Shown: piece by piece, positions 10,376 to 20,779 of the stretch
Layout of the letters: every line of letters begins with the position of its first letter
How positions within the stretch are numbered: the stretch's first letter is position 1
From: Benincasa hispida
Lineage: Eukaryota > Streptophyta > Magnoliopsida > Cucurbitales > Cucurbitaceae
DNA: 64,000 nucleotides
Direction of reading: 5' to 3'
NCBI RefSeq assembly: GCF_009727055.1
Contig: NC_052349.1
Location: 48,918,485-48,982,484, forward strand
Program-made: the position numbers and the translations under genes
Notes under the pieces: generated by a model
Databases searched by the model: none
Told to the model about the DNA's origin: nothing
What the model saw: the letters and a program-made list of their open reading frames with translations, nothing else

Positions 10376-11310
10376 TGGAGATTGATGATTTTGCCTGGAT
10401 AATTGATTCGGGCGCACTAACCACGTTTGTTCTCTTCAGGGGGACTAGTATTCTTGGCGACAACTGGAGGCTGGTGAGATGAGGATGCGAGTAGGCACCG
10501 AACAGTCGCCCTCCTCAGCTGTGGCAGTGGGAGGGCTCCAGTTAGCTTTACAGATAGGTTTTCTTGTTATTGAATGATTGTTATATATTGTTCTCGAATT
10601 AAAAAGGAACCTTATTCCTATAAAGAAATTGTTTATTGCAGTATTTAAATTATTGTCTCTTTTTAATCGTGGATAAAGCGTTTATTCATTAAAGATGGTG
10701 TTTTTATTTGTACTGCAAATCTGGGATCGAATTTTATATGTGCTAAAGGCCGTTAGCCATTAATCCCTCCATAATACTGAATTGCTTAAAAAACTGCCGT
10801 AACTACAACAAAAACGTCGAACGAATTCTCTCCAAAAAGAAATGCCAACTTGGCATCTACGTTAGGGCACTATTCAAAATCTCAAATTAGGATTGAATGA
10901 GATTGGTGAAGAATTAGGACTTCTAAGTGAGTTTAAGAAGAAAATTCTTCATCAGTGTTGCAAGTCTTTCCTGAGTGGTAAGTTGACTTAAATGATTCTT
11001 TTTACTGGAAAAGGTTATAGAGCCCAAAAAGCATGTTGATGTTAGTTACATTCTGACCTTTTGTGGTCATATTGAATGTGCAAGCCCGAGGTGAGCTATG
11101 AGTGTTTATTCAGTTTATTGATGATTACTCCCAAGTATGGGTATTGTTTATCTTATGAATGGAAGTTCTGAATCCTTTTTGAAAGGTTCAAAGAGTTCAA
11201 GGTTGAAGTTGAAATAAACGGATTTTAAAATACTTCAATCGGATCGAGGTTGGGAGAGTTTTGGACTCAGCATTCCATGACTATTTTGATAACCATGGAT
11301 CGTTTATATC
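10376..11310 (+). pseudogene. Ty1/copia protease and integrase 5' part, copy 2
   Basis: Corresponds to 1370-2269. The DSG active-site region, the LRLGHI-type GAG-pre-integrase segment and the SDRGGE-like integrase segment are recognisable only piecewise because of repeated frameshifts. It ends at the same TTTATATC word (11303-11310) where the AT-rich insertion begins. Confidence 0.75.
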
Positions 11311-11694
11311 ATACTAAGTATTATATATTTTTTTTGATATGGACTAAATCATTTACAATTACAAATACTAAATCAGTTACTTATTAAAAGCTTCAAGAAC
11401 TAAATTGTTTTACAATTTAAAATTATAGTTTATTAAATCGTTTAGGTTTTAAAGAATTAACTACTACTTCTATTGAAAGTTTAAGGACCAAAATAAATTT
11501 TAACAAAAATTTAACTAGTTTAAAACTGCGTTTTAATTTCGTAGAGATATTTAAAGGGGTTTTTACCTTACCCTTAAGACTTTATTGAGTTATATTTTTT
11601 TTTTTTTTTAAGTTCTTATTTGAATGACTTAACTTTCTAATATTATATAGACTAAATCTTAATTTTCTCTAAATTTAAAAACCAAATTTATATC
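11311..11694. mobile_element. AT-rich insertion in copia integrase, copy 2 (MITE-like)
   Basis: Counterpart of 2270-2634, at the same integrase position and with the same flanking TTTATATC words (11303-11310 and 11687-11694). It is slightly longer through scattered single-base differences. No coding potential. Confidence 0.55.
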
Positions 11695-11837
11695 CCAACT
11701 CTCAGGTCGGGTACAACCTCAACAGAATGGTGTATTCGCGAGAGGAGAAATAGGGACCTTGTTAGATATGGTTTCGCTTAATGACTGGGTACGCTTCTTT
11801 ACTAGACTCGTTTTTGGGGTTTCACAGTGGAGACTAC
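11695..11837 (+). pseudogene. Ty1/copia integrase 3' remnant, copy 2
   Basis: Counterpart of 2635-2772: the CAACAGAATGGTGT block (QQNGV) and the following RRNRTLLDMV segment with frameshifts. It is terminated at the same point by the gypsy LTR start TGATGACGGGG (11838). Confidence 0.75.
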
Positions 11838-13881
11838 TGATGACGGGGAAATATGTTGTCAATTACTCGATTTAATAAAATCCAGTGAAACGAAATATGC
11901 GATGCATGTTCTTAAGGTATCCGTCTGATTATCATGCGTCGTGGTCATGCGGTTGGAATGAAAACTACGCGTTACAAATGTAATACAATGACCATGTGTT
12001 CCTGTCACAAGTTTCTTACGTTCACGCCAAGTATAATGCAAACGCAAGTTTCTCGGGTGATCTGAGGTCTAACATTAGGGACTTGTAGCTAGATGAATGC
12101 AGGGAATGTGCATTGGGGCGGTTAAATAAAAGGAATTGAGGGAGGGGATGCTAAAGCTAACACTACTTCTACTCCTAAAACTAACAGACAATGTAATGGA
12201 AAAGATGAGAGGTAGAAGAGACACGTACAACTTTAATTTTGGGACAAGGAAGTAGATAGATGGAAAAATAGATTAAAATGTGGAGTTCTTCATTGCAACC
12301 CTTAAGAGTGATCACAAGGGCACTAATTCAACGCAAGCCATGCGATTCATGCTACACACTTTTGAGCCTAACTCTAGAATGTATGCGATGTATTGCGTAG
12401 TGCCAGGAAGCCTATTGCCTGCCTAAACCTCATAACCCAGTCACGTTGCTCTCGCCGCATAGCATGATGGCCGCATACCACTGTATCCTATTCTCCTGGA
12501 CGCATGTAATATCCTCTTCGTAGGGCATACACTTTGTGATAGCAAATGGAGCTTATTCTCTAAGTTCCTATTTGCTTATGGCGTTTTCAATCCGCTATCT
12601 CGAGTCTTAGATTTGAATTTTAGACTACTCTCTCAAGTATGCTAAAGGTGAATGTAGCGCTCATAAGGACAAGGTAACCGCAGTAAACTTTGCTGACATA
12701 AGAATTATTCCCATCTCTAGTGAACAACAGCTTACATTGCCTTAATTGCGACCAACCACTTACCCTCCTGGGCAGTTAGATTGTTGCTGGACTTTACTCA
12801 TAGACAAATGCGTTTTGCATCTACTTATTAGACAGGCCTAGCTACAACTTCACACTAAGCAAATAAGGTTTAACTTACACACTTCCACGCAACACACACC
12901 TCTCGGTGGTTTGCTACATGGCTTTCATAATCCATTAATCCACATGACTAAGTGTGCGATACTCTAGGCAATCTCACTAAGTGATGCTAATGAAAGTATA
13001 AGGATTGCTAAGTAAAGAAAGATGGAGATGATAATCGAAGGGAAACAAAACAAAAAATGCATTGAACACCATCATGTATTAATTTTTAATCACAAAAATG
13101 TCATTACAATACAATATAAAGAAAAGGGAAGAAAATGAATGGACTTAGCTGAAGCAATTGACTTGCTTCCATCAGATGTGCATCAAGACTACCAGTGGTT
13201 GCCTATGGATGGGCGATGGAGCTTGACTCTCCCGAGGATCTAGTTCCGATCGAACGGTCCTCGGTCGTCTCTTGGAATGGAAGAAGGAGATGAGACTCTC
13301 AAGCTTTCTTCTCACGCATTGTCTGGATCGCAGGCCAAAAACCCTGGATAAGTTGAAATTCTGCTTCATCGGCTTCATTATATAGAGCTTGTGGATTGCC
13401 GACAACATTAATGGATGCTCTGATTTCTGACATTTCCGGCGGGGTTAGTCCTTTTCTGGAAATCTCTGCTCTAACGACGTTGGTAAGTTGAAATGTCAAC
13501 ATCAACTTTGATTTCCCGAGATTTACGTTGATGCGTTCTTCCAAACCAACCTTTGCCGTTGATCCCTTCTATTTATGGATTACGTGGGTAGCCGCAATCT
13601 TGCAGTGACCGCATTCGCTTAATAACTGCAACTTCAGTACGATGGTCGCAATCACTTGACGGAGCGCAAATCCCATGGCACTGATCCAAAGTTGCTCGCC
13701 TTTCGTTTTGGGCTTTGCATCCACGTGTGTCATGCGTACATCCAACTACGAGCATGACGCTCTTTCTCAGACTAGATCATACCTATCTTTGGCAGCGGAG
13801 TTGCAGTCATTTGTTTATGCGGTGGATCCTGGCGTCTTACTTTCGTTTGGCTTGCCCCACATGTTGTCATTGCGGAATCCA
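11838..13881 (-). mobile_element. Athila-like gypsy LTR, copy 2
   Basis: Counterpart of 2773-4019 plus 6140-6575. Between these two parts it carries 13135-13437, which in copy 1 appears inverted at 4045-4280. It therefore shows the uninterrupted LTR order. On the minus strand a TATA-like CTCTATATAATG lies at about 13376-13387. Some minus-strand frames here (13172-13544) are LTR sequence read by chance. The LTR is interrupted at about 13882 by a G-rich block without homology. Confidence 0.65.
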
Positions 13882-14389
13882 GAAAACAAACATGGTGGAG
13901 GCGCGGTCGGGGGCCGGGGGGTAGTGCGGGGGTGGGGGAGGGGGCGGGATGCGTCGGAGGGTATGGGGGGCGGGTGTGGCGGGGGCGGGGAGGGTGGGGG
14001 TGGCGGAGGGTCGTGGTGGTCGGTGACGGGGGGGGGGGGGGGTGTTGGGGCGGGAGGGGGTAGGCGGGGAGGGTTGGGCGGTGTGGGCGTGCTGCGTCGG
14101 GGGCAGGGCGGTTTGGAGGGTGGGTGCGGGGGGGGGGGGGGGGAAGCGTGGGGAGGCGTGGGGGCGGGTCGCCTGGGTCGGGGGACGGGGGGTGGGGGTT
14201 GGGTGTGCGGGTGGGGGGAGGGGAGGGGGGGGGGGGTGGTGTGGGGGGGGGGTGGGGCGGGGCGGGTGGGGTGTGTGCGGTGTGGGGAGGGGGGGGGGGG
14301 GGGGGGCGGGCGGCGGTGGGGGGGAGGAGTGGGGTAGTGCGGGGTAGGGGGGGGGGGAGGGGTCGGGATGCGTGTCGGGGGGGGCGCGG
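13882..14389. repeat. G-rich low-complexity block, probable sequence artefact
   Basis: About 508 bp of almost only G with scattered T and C and very few A, including several runs of 9-18 G. Copy 1 runs directly from GACATCCAACTATGGG to TAAGTGCCC with nothing between. Frames on both strands (poly-Gly one way, poly-Pro/His the other) follow from composition and are not genes. Confidence 0.85.
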
Positions 14390-15238
14390 GTGTAAGTTGC
14401 CCTTTCACCAACTTAACTCTTTTTCAACATTTGGGTTTCTCCATTGCGTTTTGGTAATGGATGTTTATTCTCAAAATTTTTCCTTTTTTTCATAGAGCTA
14501 AAAAATAGCAAGGTCGAAAATAAATACCTCACCCCCCAAATTTAAATATGCAAATTGCTCCTTCATTGCCAATAGATTCAGGAAGTCATACGATGTTCTT
14601 AGGAAGTTTGGGTTAAAGGGTCAGTTTGAAAGAAAACTAGCAGACCACTTAACTTCTAAGAAATATTTTCATGAGGTAACTGTCCTTAAAAATAGTTGAC
14701 TCTAGTATATAAAAAAAAAAATAGATGCATGTGATTAATCATTGAAATCATAAATGCAAAGAGAAAGCATGCAACGACTTACTAATTTATTAATGTTAAA
14801 ATGATTGTGGAAATCAAAGAGGATTGCAGGGATAAAACTTTCAAAATTAAAATTGTTGATGCGATATGCAGAATTTGAATAGAGTGAAGGGAAAAATACA
14901 AACCCCCCAAATTTGTGTTGTCGCCCGCATTTATTTGTTGATGCCTCCTTCTTTGTGGCGATCTCTTGGATTGCGGTGGCGGGAATAAAGTAGTTGCATC
15001 TTTGTGCAGCACCTCCCAATCGTTGTATTTGATCAATTGGTAAGAAAACATTGGAGGGTCAAATGATTAATAATAAAAAACAGTTAACAAAAATTTTTCT
15101 CGCCTTTTTTTTTTAAAGGAAGTAAAAGCAAATATGTGATAAAGATAATTAACAAGGTTGATGAAAGTTCATTAAGTTTGATGCCAGGAAAAAAGGATTA
15201 TCAGAAGGATTGCGTTTCCCTTTGGATTGAGGTTTGAG
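14390..15238 (-). mobile_element. Gypsy LTR edge and 3' non-coding region, copy 2
   Basis: Counterpart of 6575-7434, with the minus-strand words AAATTTGGGGGGTGAGG (about 14529-14545) and AAATTTGGGGGGTTTG (about 14900-14914) that mark the polypurine-like region of this lineage. As in copy 1, the protease follows directly, without RT, RNase H or integrase. Confidence 0.6.
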
Positions 15239-16414
15239 TCACATAGTAGAATCCAGTACTGCCTTATTCCAAGCTGGGGCTTTCCGTCCACGGTGGCTTT
15301 TTCTTCTTTTTTCTTTGTTCTTCCAGTATCTTGACTGCCTTAATTCCAGAGCTTTTCCCGATGATGTTTCATTTATGATTTCTTTTTTTTTGCTGCACAT
15401 CAATTTGAGGCGCGACGGTGAGAGGAATGGTCGTCCAATACGATGGGGCACATCTTCGTTTCGCTTTATTAATTCAAAATTAATTGAAGTCTGCCAGGCA
15501 AAATGAATTTATTCAATTGAGATTGTTGTGTCTTCAAACTTTTCCTTCAGGATTTGTATTGGGTTCTTCCGTTAAGTATAAATAAGAGTCTCTGTCGTGG
15601 GCGTGAGTGTGCTAATATTTAATCGTTTTGATGATTGATACGCATTAAGTCTATACTCTCCCCAAGATCGCATAGTGCATTGGTCACTGTAAACCCCTTC
15701 CAATGGAACATGTATCGTGAAGATTCCTGGGGTCACCACATTTTTTGTGGGACTATAGCCTTTTGCGTTACTTCAACTGTTGTGATTCTTGTCTTCATCA
15801 TTTTGTTTCTCTTTCGGTCTATGTGAGACTGGGTGTGTGGTTGTTTCTAACTTCTGTCTGCTCCTGTTGAACTTAGAGGGACGCCGACCTCGGGGTTATT
15901 TTCTCGGGGGCTTTCGACTAAAAGTCAGACGGGTCTCGGGTTGTTCAACGCCATATCAAGTTTTGGTCACGTATCGGGATTCCTCCCCTACTTCCGGCAG
16001 TCATGTTCTCGCCTTAGCAAGCATTGGTTTTTTTTCCGTACCCCAGAGCGAAGAAGCTCAGTTGAGCTCGGCAACGCCTGCTTGGGTCTATTTTTGATGT
16101 TCGCCCGCAATTTTGCCTAGCTGAATCTTCTGCAGATCGGAATTGTCTGTTGCTGACTGAAGCACCGATTCGTCTTCTAATGTTACTGCTTCAACAACTC
16201 TCTAAGGACGAAGATTCGGTGTTTGCGAGTTTGCTAGCTTTGGTTATGCGTTGGACCGCTCTGTTGCAGGAAAAATCTGGTGTGCCCTTCTCTTTGCGCT
16301 CACTGTGAAAGTTTTTTGGATTTCTACGCAAATTGGGTGGTTTCTCCATCTGGGGTTGGTTATGTATCTAAATTAGGGATTGTTCTTTATGAAGCATACT
16401 GGACTTGCGGATTT
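15239..16414 (-). pseudogene. Athila-like gag C-terminus and retropepsin, copy 2
   Basis: Same content as 7435-8357, but frameshifted many times. It reaches further upstream into gag than copy 1: at about 16310-16395 the minus strand encodes KNNP (then a stop) and NPRWRNHP, the conserved NPGWRNHPNF-type motif just after the gag zinc knuckle. It is cut at 16414 by a solo LTR; the preceding gag resumes at 18895. The two parts are one element split by insertion. Confidence 0.8.
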
Positions 16415-17262
16415 TGTAAAACCCCCAAACTCTAGGTTTCCTAAGATTAAGCATGTTTAGCCAAAGGAATTCATATATATTTATTTAGTAGCAAATTCAT
16501 GTTTGTCTATAGGAGTATGATGAAGGGAAGGATAAAACATACTAAATGAGGGGTGGCATTGACAGTTAATCCTTGAACTCTGAAAGCGGTGGGAAGTTTT
16601 TGGAAGAATAACTTCAAAAGCATGGTTTCGGCAATTGACATGATAAATTTTAGTAAAATCAGTGTCATTTGGAAACTGAGAAAAAGCTAGTTTGCGAGGG
16701 TTGTTCTTGTCGGAGGGAAGATTTGCACCCAGAAGACAAGAGTGAAGAAATTACAGAGGAGGCCAAATCTTGGGTTAAATCAGGGCCCGAGGTGAAAATT
16801 GGATAGTCCCAGGCCAAACTACGAAGGAATTTCTTTGGCTGAAATTTCAAGGTAAGAATAAACAAGTTTGTAGAAGGAGTTTCTTTAAAAGTGCTATGGA
16901 TTTCAATATGAATTTTAAAGTTGTACAGGGAATCGTTGCATAAAGCAGACAACTGCTTGGGTGTTGAACAAGCAACCAGTTCACCGTGGGAGTTATAGCG
17001 AGGATGTGGGGATGAGGATCTCGCATCCTATAGAGGAAATCTCGCTGATCTCGCTCTAAGAGAATCTCTCCAACCTTGCTCTAGAACGGTTTTCTCGAGT
17101 CTAGGAATTGGTGCTGTAAGTATCGCCGGTAAGTTGGAGGTAGTTTAATCGATTTAGCAAGGAAATGCTTCTCTCGCTTAGAGGATTCTCGGCTGGGGTA
17201 GTATGCATTCATAAAGATGAAGTCCCTGCTCCTACGAACCTTAAAAGCTATTTTCCGACTGT

Positions 17263-17287
17263 NNNNNNNNNNNNNNNNNNNNNNNNN
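17263..17287. other. Assembly gap (25 N)
   Basis: 25 N inside the solo LTR at 16415-18894, so that element's length is uncertain. Confidence 0.99.
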
Positions 17288-17461
17288 TCGCCTATCCTAC
17301 TACTAATACACCTGCTTCGCTGCGTATCGGCCACGCTAGTTCGCCTGCTATACCTATACTGAGTATACCCAGAAAAGATACAAAGTCACCCTGATAGCTC
17401 TTCTTCCCAGCTCTTGACTGAACCCTGAGGTCCCCGAGAGCGAGATGGAAATTCTTTTTCT

Positions 17462-17476
17462 TCTATTTATATAGAG
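17462..17476 (-). promoter_or_regulatory. TATA box of the minus-strand solo LTR
   Basis: The minus strand reads CTCTATATAAATAG. Its position about 1.4 kb into the LTR and its strand agree with an LTR promoter at the end of U3. No experimental support. Confidence 0.45.
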
Positions 17477-17528
17477 TACTGAAAAGAAGGACTCCCTCTG
17501 CCTGACAACCCCAAGTATGAAAATGTGC

Positions 17529-17660
17529 GGTATCTCTCTAGAGGATCTCGCTGGTATCGCTCTAGAGGATCTCACTGGTATCGCTTTAGAGGATCTCGGT
17601 AGCATCGCTCTAGAGGATCTCGAGGATCTTGCTGACATCTCTCAGGGGGATCTCGCCAAT
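17529..17660. repeat. 24-bp minisatellite inside solo LTR
   Basis: Units start at 17529, 17553, 17577 and 17601, about GGTATCGCTCTAGAGGATCT plus four bases, followed by decayed units to about 17660. The 24-bp period keeps frame, giving an 8-residue repeat on the plus strand (GIALEDLT-like) and RSSRAIPA-like on the minus. Related GATCTCGC words occur at 17009-17060. Confidence 0.85.
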
Positions 17661-18100
17661 AAAACTGTCTGTGTTGATGAAAGTTCCTTTAATAAATGAA
17701 TTAATTGAGGTATTTTACTAAGGATTCTAAGTAGTTTAATCGGGAATTATGTCCTTTCAGGCCAAGAAGAGCTAGGAGAGGCGTATAAACCATTAAAAGC
17801 TTGACGAGCGGTGAGCGACTAAGTGAATTAATGTCTCCAGTACCTATGCATATAAGATCAGGTAAGTTACAGTGACATTAGTGATGAATTTATACTTCCT
17901 CAAGCAACAAATAGATGGAGAATAACTTAATGCATGTTCCACGGCTTGTATATGTGTAGCACAGGCTAAGGTATGTCATGTAATCATTTCAAAAGTTAAG
18001 TTCTAGTGTTAAAATATGCTTCATAGAGGAAGGCTAAGAGAGAATGAGTTCTTGTGTAGATGGTAAGCAACATAACTTAACTTTATGATACAAAATACCC

Positions 18101-18215
18101 TAATACCGAAGAACATTTAAGAAGGTACCTACCAACTTGATACCGAAGGACATTTGAGAAGGTATCTTAGTAGCTCGATACTGAAGGACAAATTTGAGAA
18201 AGTATCTAAGCGGAA
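18101..18215. repeat. About 37-bp tandem repeat in solo LTR
   Basis: The word TACCGAAG/TACTGAAG followed by ACATTTGAGAAGGTA recurs at 18104, 18141 and 18179. The reverse-complement version (TACCTTCTCC...TTCAGTATCGAGCT) is repeated at 21555-21775 in the other solo LTR, so the repeat is part of the LTR family. Confidence 0.75.
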
Positions 18216-18894
18216 GTACCTAAGGTATGACAGTACTTAGTATGGCCACATGCACGTAGGCAGTTCTGAATGAGAGGCCAAAATATGGGTCTCTTGGTCG
18301 GTAATAAACGTTGAGAGCTAGAGCATTTAGGCTCATTCTCAACTAGGGAATAATGATGTTTGATGATATCTAAGAATGGTTTAAAGCTACATTTAGAGAT
18401 AATTGCTTGAAACACTCATTAGTATATTTACATGCTTATAGTAATGTAATGCATAATGTTATACGATTTTATAGTCACTCACTGGGCTTTAAGCTCACGA
18501 AACCTCTGTGTTTTCCCTTCTCAGGTAGCGGTCAGTTTCCTCAAGGTTGATTCTTGTTGCTGCTTGCCACTGAAAGACTTGACTTATTAAGAAGATTTAT
18601 GTTGATGATCTGTTTATGTACACATGTTTTGAGAGGGACTAGGGCTTCTTTAGGAATGTTTGGGCCATCTGTGAATATTTTTCTGTAAATGTAATGTCTT
18701 GGCTGTATGCATGTATTATGTAATCTTTGTAGAACCTTAAGGGAGGTTTGTTGTATGCGTATATTTCGAATGTTTTAAGTAGGTTGGTATTTAGATTAGA
18801 AGGCATGGGTGGTGGGTGCTGGCAATAGGGCTAGTAACTACCACGGTTATATCCTCTTCCAGAATAAAAGGGTAATCTAGGAGGGGGTTTGACA

Positions 18895-19883
18895 GATTTT
18901 ATGGGAATTCTTCCATCGAATGAGCATCTCCACAGATGATACAACTTGCGGTCGTTTGAGCAATTGCGTTAACCTACCCTTTCTTCGCTCCCGTGTTATT
19001 GATTGTGATGCCTTGTATCAAACTTATCATCGCAGACATTTGATTTTGAAGGGATGTGATGGCCCTGTTGTTTGTGTCATTGTCTTTAATTCTTAATCTT
19101 TGATCGCTTTCCCGTCAATCCTCGTGATTTTTGGAAATGCGATCAAGTATACTTTTGGCCTCCTCATATGTTTTTTGTCAAGAAGACCACCAGCTGTTGC
19201 CACATAGGCAGCGGTCTACGAAGCAGGGTTCAGTCCTTGGTAAAAAATCTCCATCTGCAAGTAGTCTGGTAAGCCATTATGTGGACAGTCTCTTACCAGC
19301 CTCTTGAACCTCGCCCAGGCATCGTTGAGCGATTCGTCATTTTCTTGTTCAAAATTCGTTACTAATTTCCTTCTCCTGGCATTCTCGGTTGGTGGGAAAT
19401 ATTTCTTCATGAACTTTTCGACGACTTGTTCCCACGAAGTTATCTCTCCCGGTTCGAGAGAATACGCCCATTTTCTTGCTTGATCGCATAAGAAAAATGG
19501 GAACAAGGTGAGTCGAATTTCCTCGGTGGAGATATACGGTAACACAAAAGTGTTGCAGATTTCTATAAAACTTCCGAGGTGGGCGTGCGGGTCCTCGCCA
19601 CGCCTTTTTTTGAACTGTTCTGCAGTCTGGATCATCTGCAGCATCACCAGTTTCATTTTGAATTGGCTTCCATCAAGGGCAGACCTCATGATTCCTGGAG
19701 AGAAATCGTAGAGGTTTGGCGATGCATAATCCCTAATGGGCCTATTACGATCGTTTGCCAGTAGGATTGGATTCGCCATGACGTTGTTTTCGTTGGTGCT
19801 TCGTTTCCAGACTGCTTCGCCATATTGTCTTTATCTGGTTGTTGTTGTTGGCGGTTGTCTCTTAATCTTCTTTGAAACGTCAT
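18895..19883 (-). pseudogene. Athila-like gypsy gag
   Basis: Capsid gene of the large minus-strand gypsy element. It starts at the ATG at 19881-19883 (MTFQRRLRDNRQQQQ) about 90 bases after the primer site, then shifts frame to 19779-19216. That 187-residue open stretch reads RDYASPNLYDFSPGI, HAHLGSFIEICNTF, RLTLFPFFLCDQARKWAYSL, WEQVVEKFMKKYFPP and RDCPHNGLPDYLQMEIFYQG, the plant retrotransposon gag signature. Further down are TAGGLLDKK-like residues and a damaged zinc knuckle CIICGDAHSMEEF, in which the final Cys is Phe. It is cut at 18895 by the solo LTR; the rest is at 15239-16414. Confidence 0.88.
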
Positions 19884-19970
19884 CTCAATCTTCGAGTCAT
19901 AATTCTTTAGAGATTGAGAGCTGCAAAGAAATAAAAAAAATTACCGTTAGCACACTAATTTTTCGAAGTC

Positions 19971-19986
19971 GCTGACAACGGCGCCA
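19971..19986 (-). promoter_or_regulatory. Primer binding site, tRNA-Asp type
   Basis: The minus strand reads TGGCGCCGTTGTCAGC, close to the TGGCGCCGTTGCCGG primer site used by plant Athila/Tat elements (complement of the tRNA-Asp 3' end). It lies 6 bases inside the LTR edge at 19993 and just upstream of gag, which fixes the element's orientation. Confidence 0.8.
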
Positions 19987-20779
19987 AAAACTTGATACGT
20001 TATTTTATGTGATGAAAATGTGGAATAAAATGCGGTGATGGAAATATGTTGAGCAACAAGTTTTCTCATTGGAATCCAACTATAAACCCCACTGAGTTTC
20101 GTGGTAAGTCCAGGGTTGAACTCAGGGACTTGAGAAAACGATATGCAGTCATAATTTCTCAAAAGACTCTGTGGTAACCAAATAAATCAAATAGTTGTTT
20201 GGGTTGTTGTTTACGGTAATAAAGTAAATAAATGCGGCAGATTTGAGAAAAGTTCGATTATGCGGTAGATACACTGAATATGCAAAGGAACAGATTGAGA
20301 AGGTCTTTAGCTAGCGTTTCCTGGGAATGCGTCAAACTATGTGATCATGCTACACTCATGACAGCAAATCATTTTCCAATGCAAATGCGGTGCTCCTAGT
20401 TCTAGCACGCATGTGTTGAATGCAACAATGTCCATAGAGCTTATTCCTAAGTCTGTACTCTTTTCCTATGCGATGATGCAAGATGCACACAAAGACAAGG
20501 TGACTACACATAATTATATCCTATCTCTAGGATGCATGCGATACGTTAATAGAAAATAGTCTTATTCTTAAGCTCCTATCTCTTGATTATGTGTTATAAT
20601 CTGACTCTCCCAAGCTTAGATTCTAACCTGACTTTCCCAAGCCTAGATCCTATCCTTAGACTGCCCTCATGAGTATTTCTAATGGATGAATGAAGCATAC
20701 ATAATACAAGATAATCGCATAGAATGAAGATCCCAAGTTATGCTAGCTAAATGCTTCTCAACCCATTCGACAGATTTAG

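Larger units (their letters stand above)
16415..18894 (-). mobile_element. Solo LTR (family S, copy 1) with 5-bp target duplication
   Basis: The plus-strand ends are TGTAAAACCCCC (16415) and GGGGGTTTGACA (18894), i.e. TG...CA with a short inverted repeat. The flanking pentamer GATTT is present at 16410-16414 and 18895-18899. Orientation is minus, because its start (TGTCAAACCCCC on the minus strand) and the AACTGACCGCTACCTGA word match element 20780-23123, which is plus. It holds no gag or pol; at about 2.48 kb including 25 N it is best read as one LTR left after recombination. It interrupts the gypsy gag exactly between the zinc knuckle and the NPRWRNHP motif. Confidence 0.8.

Noticed and set aside
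13675..14495. Long glycine-rich (plus) and proline-rich (minus) open frames
   Set aside because: They result only from the G-rich block; no codon structure, no homologous frame in the sister copy.
16665..16952. 95-residue minus-strand frame
   Set aside because: Inside the solo LTR near its 3' end; no homology recognised and no promoter or start context.
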